From the NCBI GenBank assembly GCA_024277895.1, contig JAJRUH010000061.1, positions 1-50,481 on the forward strand: DNA of 50,481 nucleotides, read 5' to 3'. The DNA is from Bacteroidota bacterium. Lineage in GTDB: Bacteria > Bacteroidota > Bacteroidia > Bacteroidales > JAADGE01. A program made the position numbers and the translations under genes. How positions within the stretch are numbered: position 1 is the first letter of the stretch; each line of letters begins with the position of its first letter. Below are positions 8,471-16,974 of this stretch, one piece after another. The notes under the pieces were generated by a model. It ran no database searches. It was not told the origin of the DNA and saw only the letters and a program-made list of their open reading frames with translations.

Positions 8471-10393
8471 TTGAGTACATACAAACAAATACTGACTAAA
8501 TACTGGGGATATTCAAAATTTCGACCTTTGCAGGAAGAGATAATAAAATCTGTTGCCGAAGAAAAAAAAGATGTACTCGGATTATTGCCCACGGGAGGAG
8601 GAAAATCCGTAATATTTCAAGTAGCCGCATTAGCTTCCGAAGGTTTTTGTCTGGTAATTACACCTATTATCGCTTTAATGAAAGACCAAGTTGAAAATCT
8701 TAAAGAAAAAGGAATTAAAGCGGCTGCCGTGTATTCCGGAATGTCTAAAGACGAAATTGACATTGTTTTGAATAATGCCGTTTTCGGAGCTTATAAATTT
8801 CTGTATCTTTCACCGGAAAGATTGGCAACTCAAATTTTTTTAACACGCTTGCCGGATATGAATATCAACTATGTTGCCGTGGACGAAGCCCATTGTATTT
8901 CTCAATGGGGTTATGATTTCCGCCCTTCTTATCTGAACATTGCAAAAATTCGTAAAATTATACCCGACATTCCTTTTATAGCCCTTACTGCAACAGCTAC
9001 ACCGAAAGTTGCCGAAGATATTCAGGATAAACTTCTTTTTAAAGAACATAATTTATTCAGTAAAAGTTTTGAACGAAAAAATTTAATATACATAGTTCGC
9101 GAAGTTGAAGATAAATTAAAATATCTCCTGAAAAGTGTCGTAAAGGAAACCGGAAGCGGAATTGTTTACGTCAGAAGCAGAAAAAAAACCTTTGAAATCT
9201 CAAAATATCTTGCCGGTAAAGGTATTTCTGTTGACTATTTTCACGCCGGCATTGATGCAAAGCATAAAGACATAAAACAAAACAACTGGAAAACAGGAAA
9301 AACAAGAGTTATTGTCGCAACAAATGCTTTCGGTATGGGAATTGACAAACACAATGTTCGATTTGTTGTGCATATTGATTTGCCCGATTCACCGGAAGCA
9401 TATTTTCAGGAAGCCGGAAGAGCCGGACGCGACGGAAAAACAGCTTATGCAGTTTTACTTTATCATAAATCAGATAAAATTAATTTTGAAAAACGAATAA
9501 AGTCAAATTTTCCGGAAATTTCGCAAATAAAACGTGTATATTCCGCTTTATGCAATTATTATCAAATCCCCGAAGGTGAAGGAAAAGGTTTAATACGTGC
9601 TTTCAATATCAGAGATTTTGTAACAAAATTTAAATTGCCGATACAAACTGTGTTAAGCAGTCTTAAAATATTGCAAAGCGAAGGATATCTCGACTTTACA
9701 GAGGATAATTTCACACCTTCAAAAGTATTGTTTACGGTTAACAGAGAAGATTTATACCGATATCAGGTTGCCAATAAAAATTTCGACAGCTTTATAAAAT
9801 TAATTTTAAGAAGTTATACCGGACTGTTCTCAAATTATACATCAATTGACGAAGATTATTTGGCAAAAAAAGCTCATTGCAAACCGGAAATAATATACGG
9901 TTATCTTGAAAAATTAGCAGAACATAATATCATAAAATACATTCCGCAAAGGAAAATACCTTTTATAATTTTCATTTCGGAAAGATTAAACGAAAAAGAT
10001 TTACTGATTTCACAAGAACATTATCGCGAAAGAAAAGAAAGATATGTAAAACGTGCCGAAGCAATGATTAATTATGCCGAAAGCAAAGCAAAATGCCGAA
10101 GTCAAATTTTATTGAATTATTTCGGTGAAAAGAATGCTTATCGCTGCGGTGAATGTGATGTTTGCAAAAGACGTAACAAACTAAATATCAGCAACTACGA
10201 ATTTGATCTCATTAACAACGAAATTAAAAAAATATTAAAAGAAACACCTGTTGCTCTTGAAGAACTTACCGACACCATTGATTGTGAAGAAGAAAAAACA
10301 TTAAAAGTAATACAATGGCTTTTAGAATCCGAAAAAATAGAATATACTATTGATCAAAGGATTACTTGGAAGAAAAAGAATAAAACTCAGTAA
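8471..10393 (+). CDS. recQ: ATP-dependent DNA helicase RecQ
   Basis: 640 aa 3'-5' DNA helicase for recombination and fork repair. Walker A is LPTGGGKS (about 39-46) and the Walker B DEAH box is VDEAHCISQWGYDFRPSY (about 137-153). The aromatic-rich loop after DEAH and motif VI QEAGRAGRDGK are both present. The RQC zinc site uses the cysteines of CRSQILLNYFGE and CGECDVCKRR, and a winged helix ends the protein at about residue 640. There is no HRDC domain, so it is the shorter RecQ type. The start is a TTG (TTGAGTACATAC); no in-frame ATG lies nearby upstream, and the N-terminus aligns with other RecQ proteins. It is divergent from the nitrilase and followed 149 nt later by queE. Confidence 0.95.
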   Translation: MSTYKQILTKYWGYSKFRPLQEEIIKSVAEEKKDVLGLLPTGGGKSVIFQVAALASEGFCLVITPIIALMKDQVENLKEKGIKAAAVYSGMSKDEIDIVLNNAVFGAYKFLYLSPERLATQIFLTRLPDMNINYVAVDEAHCISQWGYDFRPSYLNIAKIRKIIPDIPFIALTATATPKVAEDIQDKLLFKEHNLFSKSFERKNLIYIVREVEDKLKYLLKSVVKETGSGIVYVRSRKKTFEISKYLAGKGISVDYFHAGIDAKHKDIKQNNWKTGKTRVIVATNAFGMGIDKHNVRFVVHIDLPDSPEAYFQEAGRAGRDGKTAYAVLLYHKSDKINFEKRIKSNFPEISQIKRVYSALCNYYQIPEGEGKGLIRAFNIRDFVTKFKLPIQTVLSSLKILQSEGYLDFTEDNFTPSKVLFTVNREDLYRYQVANKNFDSFIKLILRSYTGLFSNYTSIDEDYLAKKAHCKPEIIYGYLEKLAEHNIIKYIPQRKIPFIIFISERLNEKDLLISQEHYRERKERYVKRAEAMINYAESKAKCRSQILLNYFGEKNAYRCGECDVCKRRNKLNISNYEFDLINNEIKKILKETPVALEELTDTIDCEEEKTLKVIQWLLESEKIEYTIDQRITWKKKNKTQ

Positions 10394-10542
10394 ATTTATT
10401 ATCTGTTTCCTTTCAATTCAAAACTTTTAATCTGCCCTTCAATAATTTATTTTCAGAATTCATTAAAAATATAAAACTTCGCAGCATATTTCAAAAAAGA
10501 ACAGATAATTCTTTTTCGGTAATAATTTAATGAGCTCTTTTA

Positions 10543-11163
10543 ATGAAAGATATTTTTGAAAACGGAAAAAATTTACCTCTGATACAAGAATTTTACACAA
10601 TTCAGGGAGAAGGTTATCATACAGGTAAGGCTGCATATTTTATCAGGATCGGCGGTTGCGACATAGGTTGCAGTTGGTGCGACACAAAGGTTTCGTGGAA
10701 TGCCGACATACATTCTTTGGCAAAAACCGATGATATAATTGAGAAAGCTTTTCTGTCCGAAGCAAAATCAATTGTTGTAACAGGCGGAGAACCTTTAAAT
10801 TACAATTTAGAATATTTATGCAAAAAAGCCGATGAAAAAAAATTGCAAACTTTTATCGAAACTTCCGGAGCTTATCCTATGAGCGGAAAATGGGATTGGA
10901 TTTGCCTGTCACCAAAAAAACAGAAACCGCCTCTTAAAGAAAATTATCTTACCGCCGATGAACTGAAAGTTATTATTTTTGATGATAATGATTTGCTGTG
11001 GGCAGAAAAATGTTCCGAAAAAGTATCCGAAAATTGCAAATTATATCTGCAACCAGAATGGAGTACACGCAAAACAAATACATTAAAAATTATTGAATAC
11101 ATTAAAAAAAATCCGAAATGGAATTTATCTGTACAATTGCATAAATATTTGCTAATTCCGTAA
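10543..11163 (+). CDS. queE: 7-carboxy-7-deazaguanine synthase (radical SAM)
   Basis: 206 aa radical SAM enzyme that rearranges 6-carboxytetrahydropterin into 7-carboxy-7-deazaguanine, an early step toward preQ0 and queuosine in tRNA. The cluster motif is GGCDIGCSWCDTK, giving C-x3-C-x2-C at Cys39, 43 and 46. The N-terminal PLIQEFYTIQGEGYHTG and the TGGEP motif (VVTGGEPL) are typical of QueE, and the C-terminal QLHKYLLIP ends the family. The other queuosine genes are not in the window. No preQ1 riboswitch was recognised in the 149 nt leader. A MITE begins 60 nt downstream. Confidence 0.93.
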   Translation: MKDIFENGKNLPLIQEFYTIQGEGYHTGKAAYFIRIGGCDIGCSWCDTKVSWNADIHSLAKTDDIIEKAFLSEAKSIVVTGGEPLNYNLEYLCKKADEKKLQTFIETSGAYPMSGKWDWICLSPKKQKPPLKENYLTADELKVIIFDDNDLLWAEKCSEKVSENCKLYLQPEWSTRKTNTLKIIEYIKKNPKWNLSVQLHKYLLIP

Positions 11164-11223
11164 TTTAAAACTTCTATGTCTTCCGTTTTTTCTTTTTAGC
11201 GGCAGGGAAAAGGATATTATTTA

Positions 11224-11465
11224 GGGCTTGCTGAAAAATGCTAAATATATTGTAATTCAACACTTTATACTTGTATTTTTGTGATAAAGTGCAAGGTTTT
11301 TGAATGAAACATCTTGAAACTCTTGCATTTATTTTGATAAAACTACCAAATTTTTGCTGCTCAGCTGCACATCTTTTTTGTATTTTATTCAATTTGAAGT
11401 ATTTATATACATCTACATCTCACAAAATCCAAAATAGACGCACATCTGAGCTTTTCAGCAAGCCC
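11224..11465 (+). mobile_element. MITE copy 1, 242 bp, TIR GGGCTTGCTGAAAA
   Basis: The element starts GGGCTTGCTGAAAA and ends TTTTCAGCAAGCCC, a perfect 14-bp terminal inverted repeat. It is flanked by direct repeats TATTTA (11218-11223 and 11466-11471), i.e. a target-site duplication. There is no transposase; the 72-aa minus ORF (11174-11392) is a chance frame. A homologous element lies at 46995-47227 in the opposite orientation, sharing the asymmetric subterminal blocks ATGCTAAATATAT and GCTTTTCAG plus inner AGTGCAAGGTTTTT and AGTATTTATATAC. It was probably mobilised by an unlinked IS transposase. If the flanking A/T is counted as element, the duplication would be ATTT (4 bp). Confidence 0.85.
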
Positions 11466-11477
11466 TATTTAAAATAA

Positions 11478-11597
11478 GCCGATATCCGGGTAAATTCGGG
11501 TGCAGGTATCAGTTTTGTTGATTTTAAAAAAGGAGATATTGTCAGACATCGCTTGGTAACACCCATTGTAGAGGCGTTTGAAAGGACGGAGAGTTAA
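11478..11597 (+). pseudogene. C-terminal remnant of an unidentified gene
   Basis: Immediately after the MITE an open stretch of 39 codons ends in TAA and has convincing protein character: NSGAGISFVDFKKGDIVRHR followed by LVTPIVEAFERTE. It has no start codon, and an in-frame stop (11475-11477) precedes it. It looks like the tail of a gene whose front is gone, perhaps through the MITE insertion or an earlier deletion. I do not recognise the family. A short tandem AGTTAAA repeat (about 11592-11614) follows it. Confidence 0.45.
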
Positions 11598-11614
11598 AAG
11601 TTAAAAGTTGAAAG

Positions 11615-13270
11615 TTACTGTTTCAACAATTCTTGTGCATTTTTAAGAGCCGCATCGGTAATGGTTTCTCCGCTCAGCATTGTTGCGAGTTCTTTTATAC
11701 GCTCTTCGTTGTTTAATTTTTTAATATCGGTTCGGGTATCATACTCATCTTCAATTTTATAAACTTTGTAATGAAAATCGGCTTTTGCGGCAACTTGCGG
11801 AAGATGAGTGATGCTTATTACCTGCATATTTTCTGACATTTCTTTCATTATTTGTCCGATTTTTTCTGCAATTTCTCCCGAAACTCCGGTATCTATTTCA
11901 TCGAAAATTATTGCCGGCAATGCTATTGTATCGGCAATAACCGATTTTATACTTAACATTAAACGCGAAATTTCTCCGCCCGATGCAATATTTGCAATTT
12001 CCTGTATATCAGAGTGTTTGTTTGAAGAAAATAAAAATTTCACGGTATCTTTTCCGGTTTCCGTAAATTCATTCAGCTGTTCTGTTTTTATTTTAAATTG
12101 TGCGGAAGGCATTCCCAAACGTTGCAAAATTCCTGTTATTTTATTTTCTAATCTTTCCGATGCTTCTCTCCTTCCTTTCGACAATTCGTTTGCCGATTTC
12201 GCTAATTTTGTTTCCTGTTCTGCCGATTTTTTTTTCTTTTCGGCAATTTGCATATCAAATGATGAAATATCGTCCAATTCTTCTTGTAAACGAACTTTTA
12301 TTTTCAATAATTCTTCAACAGATTCGACCTTATGTTTATTTTGCAGAGCATAAAGAGTATCAATACGTTCCTTAAGAAATTCGGCACGTTCGGGATTATG
12401 CTCAACATCTTCGTTAAGTATTTCCAATTCGCTTGAAATGTCTTCAATTTCAATTTTTGAACTTTCAAGTCGTTCATTCAATATTTTTACTTTATCAGAA
12501 AATTTTTGAATATTTTTTAATGAAGAAATTGCATCTCTTAAATTATTTAAAACTCCGTTTTCTTCATCGGATAAAACAGAAAAAGCAGTTGTTATATTTT
12601 CAATAATTTCTTCGGCGTGGTTTAATTGTTTTAACTCATTTTCAATTTCACTTTGCTCTCCTGTCCGTAATTGCGCCGCTTCTAATTCGTCAAATTGAAA
12701 TTGTAAAAAATCAAAATCCGATTTTTCTTTTTGTGCCCGTTCAATCAACTCGGCAAGTTCTTTTTTTGTTTTAATGTATGAAGCAAATTTTTCTTTATAA
12801 GAAATTAGAGTAGGAATAAGTTTTGCAAATGCATCTAACACATTCATCTGAAAACGATTATCATTCAAATTCAGATTTTGATGTTGCGAATGAATGTCTG
12901 TTAATCGTAAACTTAAATCTTTCAGAACATTTAAGGTAACCGGTGTATCATTTACAAATGCCCGAGACCGACCGCCCGGCATAATTTCACGTCGAATGAC
13001 GGTAATTTCATCATAATCAATATCATTTTCATCGAAAAACACCTTCAACGAATAACGTTGAATATCAAATTCGGCTTCAACGGTACATTTTTTTTCTTTA
13101 TTTTTCAGAATACCCGTATCGGCTCTGTTTCCCAAAATTAAAGATAAAGCACCCAAAAGAATTGATTTTCCGGCACCTGTTTCTCCCGTAATAACGGAGT
13201 ATCCGGCATCGAAATCTATTTCGAGTTTTTCGATTAATGCATAATTTTGTATGGAAAGATGTTTCAGCAC
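11615..13270 (-). CDS. recN: DNA repair protein RecN
   Basis: 551 aa SMC-like ATPase for double-strand break repair. The N-terminus MLKHLSIQNYALIEKLEIDF is diagnostic. Walker A is ITGETGAGKS (about 27-36), a long antiparallel coiled coil covers about 150-380, and the ABC signature ASGGEISRLMLSIK and Walker B IIFDEIDTGVSG follow. The C-terminal ITHLPQVAAKADFH holds the switch histidine. The start is GTG (GTG CTG AAA), which gives the expected N-terminus. It is the last gene of a minus-strand run beginning upstream with lysS, separated from the ABC exporter gene by 43 nt. Confidence 0.95.
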   Translation of the reverse strand: MLKHLSIQNYALIEKLEIDFDAGYSVITGETGAGKSILLGALSLILGNRADTGILKNKEKKCTVEAEFDIQRYSLKVFFDENDIDYDEITVIRREIMPGGRSRAFVNDTPVTLNVLKDLSLRLTDIHSQHQNLNLNDNRFQMNVLDAFAKLIPTLISYKEKFASYIKTKKELAELIERAQKEKSDFDFLQFQFDELEAAQLRTGEQSEIENELKQLNHAEEIIENITTAFSVLSDEENGVLNNLRDAISSLKNIQKFSDKVKILNERLESSKIEIEDISSELEILNEDVEHNPERAEFLKERIDTLYALQNKHKVESVEELLKIKVRLQEELDDISSFDMQIAEKKKKSAEQETKLAKSANELSKGRREASERLENKITGILQRLGMPSAQFKIKTEQLNEFTETGKDTVKFLFSSNKHSDIQEIANIASGGEISRLMLSIKSVIADTIALPAIIFDEIDTGVSGEIAEKIGQIMKEMSENMQVISITHLPQVAAKADFHYKVYKIEDEYDTRTDIKKLNNEERIKELATMLSGETITDAALKNAQELLKQ

Positions 13271-13313
13271 AATTTTACAAAAATATAAAAAATCACATTA
13301 ATAATTAATACGT

Positions 13314-15131
13314 CTAAAAAATCTGCAAATCATATAATTTTTTATAACTGCCGTTCAATTTAATTAATTCATTATGTGTTCCTTTTTCAATAATTTCACC
13401 TTTGTGCATAACACAAATTAAATCGGCATTTCTTATTGTAGAAAGGCGATGGGCAATTACAATTGAAGTTCGATTTTGCATTAATCTGTCAAGTGCATCT
13501 TGCACGGCTTTTTCCGATTCGGTATCCAAAGAAGAGGTTGCTTCGTCCAAAATCATAATCGGCGGATTTTTCAGTACGGCACGAGCTATGCTCATTCGTT
13601 GTCTTTGTCCGCCGGAAAGTTTTGTACCGCTGTCGCCGATATTCGTATCATAACCGGCTTCTGTTTGTAAAATAAAATCGTGAGCATTGGCAATTTTTGC
13701 CGCTTCAATTATTTTCTCATCCGGAATATTTTCCGAACCGAAAGCAATATTATTTCTTGTGGTATCATTAAATAAAATAGGTTCTTGATTTACATTGCCC
13801 ATTAAACTTCGCAAATCATCAATTTTAATATTTTTAATATTTTTTCCGTCAATAAGAATTTCACCTTGTGTAATATCATAAAATCGAGGAATTAAATCGA
13901 CTAAAGTTGATTTTCCGGAACCCGACTGACCGACTAAAGCAACAGTTTGTCCCTTTTTAACCGTAAGATTAATATTTTTTACAACAAAAGCATTTTCGTA
14001 AGCAAAAGAAACATTTTTAAATGTAATTTCTTTTTCAAAAGATTTCATTTCAACGGCATTCTCTTTCTCTGTAATAGTATTTTCGGCATCTAAAATTATA
14101 TTAATTCGATCAATTGAAGCAGCACCTTTTTGGACATTATAGAGTGCTGTTGAAAAAGCTTTTGCAGGATTAATTATTTGTGAAAAAACAGCAATATAAC
14201 CAATGAATGCTTCGGGAGACAGTGAACTTTGATTTCCCAAAACCAAAGAACCTCCGTAATACATAATTCCGGTTATCATCAAAATACCGAGAAACTCACT
14301 CATCGGAGAAGCTAAGTAATTTTTACGATAAACTTTATTCATTGTATTATTATAGGTTTCGTTATGATTAACAAAATTTTTAAATACAAAATTTTCGGCA
14401 GTAAATGCCTTAATAATCCTTAAACCCGAAAGTGTTTCTTCAATTTTTGAAAGCAGAGTTCCCATTTGATCCTGAGCTCTTCGAGATGTTTTTTTCAAAG
14501 AGCGTCCGATGGTTCCGATAAGGGCTCCGCTGACAGGAATCAGAATCAGTACAAAAATAGTCAATTGCGGACTCATAACAAACAAAGTAATCAGATATAC
14601 AATGATTGTCAACGGATTACGAATCAGCATCTCAACTGAAGTCATTATTGTCCACTCGATTTCTTTTAAATCATTTGTCATTTTGCTTATAATATCTCCT
14701 TTTCTTTCTTCCGAAAAATAAGAAAACGGTAATTCAAGTATTTTTTTGTAAATTGAATTACGCATATCACGAATAACTCCGTTTCTGACAGGAACCATTA
14801 CATATTTAGAGAAATAAAATAAAATATTTTTCATTAATATCATTACAACGACAAAAATACTTACAACCAAAAGGGCTTCTTTTTTTCCGTATGTTTCGAT
14901 GATTTGCCCCAAATAATAATTAATAATATTACTAAATGCTTTTCCTGAAAAAGAAAAAACAGGTTTTACGGTAACAATAGCTTCTTGTGAAAATAAGACC
15001 CTCAAAAAAGGAATAATCATTAACAACGAAAAAACTGAAAATAAGATTTGAAATATGTTGAGAACAAAGTTCAAAATAAGGTTCACATAATAAGGAACGA
15101 GATATTTTAATATTTTTTTTAATTTTTTCAA
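13314..15131 (-). CDS. ABC exporter, MsbA-like (transmembrane domain plus ATPase)
   Basis: 605 aa half-transporter that should work as a homodimer in the inner membrane. Residues 1-330 contain six membrane spans. The ATPase domain has Walker A GQSGSGKST (about 401), Q-loop VNQEPILF, signature LSGGQRQRMSIARA, Walker B IMILDEATSSLD and H-loop IAHRLST. Its composition matches Bacteroidota MsbA-type lipid A or lipid flippases. The next genes upstream are a glycosyltransferase and a sulfotransferase, so export of a modified lipid or glycan is plausible but not shown. The start is a TTG (TTG AAA AAA TTA), since no ATG gives a better N-terminus. Confidence 0.85.
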   Translation of the reverse strand: MKKLKKILKYLVPYYVNLILNFVLNIFQILFSVFSLLMIIPFLRVLFSQEAIVTVKPVFSFSGKAFSNIINYYLGQIIETYGKKEALLVVSIFVVVMILMKNILFYFSKYVMVPVRNGVIRDMRNSIYKKILELPFSYFSEERKGDIISKMTNDLKEIEWTIMTSVEMLIRNPLTIIVYLITLFVMSPQLTIFVLILIPVSGALIGTIGRSLKKTSRRAQDQMGTLLSKIEETLSGLRIIKAFTAENFVFKNFVNHNETYNNTMNKVYRKNYLASPMSEFLGILMITGIMYYGGSLVLGNQSSLSPEAFIGYIAVFSQIINPAKAFSTALYNVQKGAASIDRINIILDAENTITEKENAVEMKSFEKEITFKNVSFAYENAFVVKNINLTVKKGQTVALVGQSGSGKSTLVDLIPRFYDITQGEILIDGKNIKNIKIDDLRSLMGNVNQEPILFNDTTRNNIAFGSENIPDEKIIEAAKIANAHDFILQTEAGYDTNIGDSGTKLSGGQRQRMSIARAVLKNPPIMILDEATSSLDTESEKAVQDALDRLMQNRTSIVIAHRLSTIRNADLICVMHKGEIIEKGTHNELIKLNGSYKKLYDLQIF

Positions 15132-15150
15132 TTCCGTATTTATTTAATTA

Positions 15151-16107
15151 TTAAAATTCTTTGCCTATTATATTCCAATTTGTATAACCGAAAAGTTGCT
15201 TTCCTCCCAAAATCTTTTTTGAAATAAAAGTTAATAATTTACTTTTAAATTTTTCGTGTTTCATTTTTGCACGAGACGGTTTATAATTCTTCTCATAATG
15301 CAATTTATCCGCCCAATTAAATTCCTTTATTTTGTTTTCCATCACTTTCGGATGTGTTCCTTCAAAAACCGGCAGTTTTGACAAATTTCCGTAATCAAAT
15401 TCAGGGGCTTTCTCTTTGTAAATTTCAGCAACTTTACTTTTTCCTTTATGAATAGTATCTAAAGATTTTGTCTTTTTTTGCATATATTCGGGGGGGCGAA
15501 CCCAGCCGTAGTGATAAATATATGCATCTAATTCAATAACATTAAGAGGAAAAGTACCGTGAGACTGCCGGAAATTTTTTTTGTCAAAATCGGGAACACG
15601 CTTAAATGATTGTGCCGAGCGAAAAGAATAAATATCGGGTTTATTTCTGATTAATCGGATTTCTTTTGGATACCAGCCGTGTGCATTTTGAAAATGATTA
15701 TAATCTCCGAAAAAATGTTTATATTGAAATAAAAAACCTTCAACTCGTTCATTATCAATATATTTTTCACAAGCATTCTTTATTGTATCAAGATATTTTT
15801 CGTGAATAACTTCATCGGCTTGTAAATGCAAAAGCCAATCACCGGTGCAAGACTCTTTGGCGATATTCGTTTGTCGGGCATTTTCGGTTCCGTTCGGAAA
15901 TTTTACTATATCCCAAACCGTATGTATAATTTTGATTTTCGGTGAATTAATTTGCTTTATTATCTCTTCGGTATTATCATCTTCATCGCTGTCGCCCAAT
16001 GCAATAACAAATTCATCAACAATAGGCAAGATTGATTCTATTGACTCGCGTATCGGATAATATAATTTCGATACATTTTTACCCATTGTGAATCCGCTTA
16101 TTGTCAT
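15151..16107 (-). CDS. Glycosyltransferase family 2
   Basis: 318 aa, cytoplasmic GT-A fold. The N-terminus MTISGFTMGKNVSKLYYPIR is followed by the nucleotide-sugar region DEFVIALGDSDEDDNT and a DxD-like metal site (LHLQADEVIHEKY, about 90-105). It resembles glycosyltransferases that add sugars to lipopolysaccharide cores or capsular chains; the acceptor is unknown. It lies 12 nt after a sulfotransferase gene and 19 nt before an MsbA-like exporter, so the three probably make and export a sulfated surface glycan or lipid. This functional link is inference. Confidence 0.75.
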   Translation of the reverse strand: MTISGFTMGKNVSKLYYPIRESIESILPIVDEFVIALGDSDEDDNTEEIIKQINSPKIKIIHTVWDIVKFPNGTENARQTNIAKESCTGDWLLHLQADEVIHEKYLDTIKNACEKYIDNERVEGFLFQYKHFFGDYNHFQNAHGWYPKEIRLIRNKPDIYSFRSAQSFKRVPDFDKKNFRQSHGTFPLNVIELDAYIYHYGWVRPPEYMQKKTKSLDTIHKGKSKVAEIYKEKAPEFDYGNLSKLPVFEGTHPKVMENKIKEFNWADKLHYEKNYKPSRAKMKHEKFKSKLLTFISKKILGGKQLFGYTNWNIIGKEF

Positions 16108-16119
16108 ATATTTATAATT

Positions 16120-16974
16120 TTAAAATAATGAATTTTCTTTTGCAAACTCTATGCATTGTTCTCTGTCCTTCCCGTAAAATATTTTATATTCAGAAAGTTG
16201 TTCTTTGTTTATCAATTCTTCTTCAAAATTTACGGGAATTAACTTTGCAAGGTATAAAAATATATGCAAAATCAACCATCGGCTTCTGTATTTAATCCAA
16301 GTTACATCTTTGTCCGTAAATTCATAAGGGTCTTTTTTATAGAACTTTCTTGTTAATTTACGAATAAATAACAGTTGTTTGTCCGAGTATGATTTATGTT
16401 TTGGTTTTAAATCAACAGAATTTTTATCGTATGTCGTATTTGTGTAATCAGCTATTTTTTTGAAAACTTTATGCGGATTTTCTTTAAATTCTTCATAAAA
16501 AAGAATTAAGGGTTTTTCGGAAAAGTGTCTTATTAAGAATTTTAATTTCGGCAAAAATAATGCTTCTTCAATTTTCCAAATACCTTTATTTGTTTTGATA
16601 TTTATGAAATCATCAAAAGAACGAGATCCTCCGTTTTTCACATATCGTCTGTATTGCGAAGCAATCCATTTTTCATTTGAACGCAGAACGATAATAATTT
16701 TTGCATAAGGATATTTTTCTGCAATTTTTATGGTTTCATCAAAAAATTGTCTGTCAAATTCGCGAGAAAATAACAGTCGATTTTCGTCACTTTGCCTGAT
16801 AATTTTGTTATAGCGATAAAATTTTGATGTATGGATATATTTTATTCCTTCGAGTTTATGAAAGAATTTATTTTGCAAATAAGTTGAACCGGTTTTTGCC
16901 AGCCCTACGTGAAAAAACAGTTCTTTTATATTTTTCGTATTTTTTTCTTCCACAATTTGTTTGAAATTATTCAC
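16120..16974 (-). CDS. Sulfotransferase domain protein (PAPS-dependent)
   Basis: 284 aa. The 5'-phosphosulfate-binding loop is [17 protein letters not shown] (about 21-37), and the 3'-phosphate-binding segment is [21 protein letters not shown]. Both belong to the PAPS sulfotransferase fold, which transfers sulfate to a hydroxyl or amine of a sugar, lipid or small molecule. The start is a GTG inside the last codons of lysS (8 nt overlap), so translation is probably coupled to lysS. A GT2 glycosyltransferase follows 12 nt later. The acceptor cannot be read from the sequence. Sulfation genes are not usually tied to lysS, so the gene pair may be an insertion behind a strongly expressed housekeeping gene. 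Confidence 0.75.
   Translation of the reverse strand: MNNFKQIVEEKNTKNIKELFFHVGLAKTGSTYLQNKFFHKLEGIKYIHTSKFYRYNKIIRQSDENRLLFSREFDRQFFDETIKIAEKYPYAKIIIVLRSNEKWIASQYRRYVKNGGSRSFDDFINIKTNKGIWKIEEALFLPKLKFLIRHFSEKPLILFYEEFKENPHKVFKKIADYTNTTYDKNSVDLKPKHKSYSDKQLLFIRKLTRKFYKKDPYEFTDKDVTWIKYRSRWLILHIFLYLAKLIPVNFEEELINKEQLSEYKIFYGKDREQCIEFAKENSLF

Noticed and set aside
10394-10542. preQ1 riboswitch before queE
   Set aside because: No C-rich loop hairpin plus A-rich tail in the right layout was found.
11174-11392. 72-aa minus ORF between queE and recN
   Set aside because: It lies largely within the MITE, which explains the sequence; no protein-like character.
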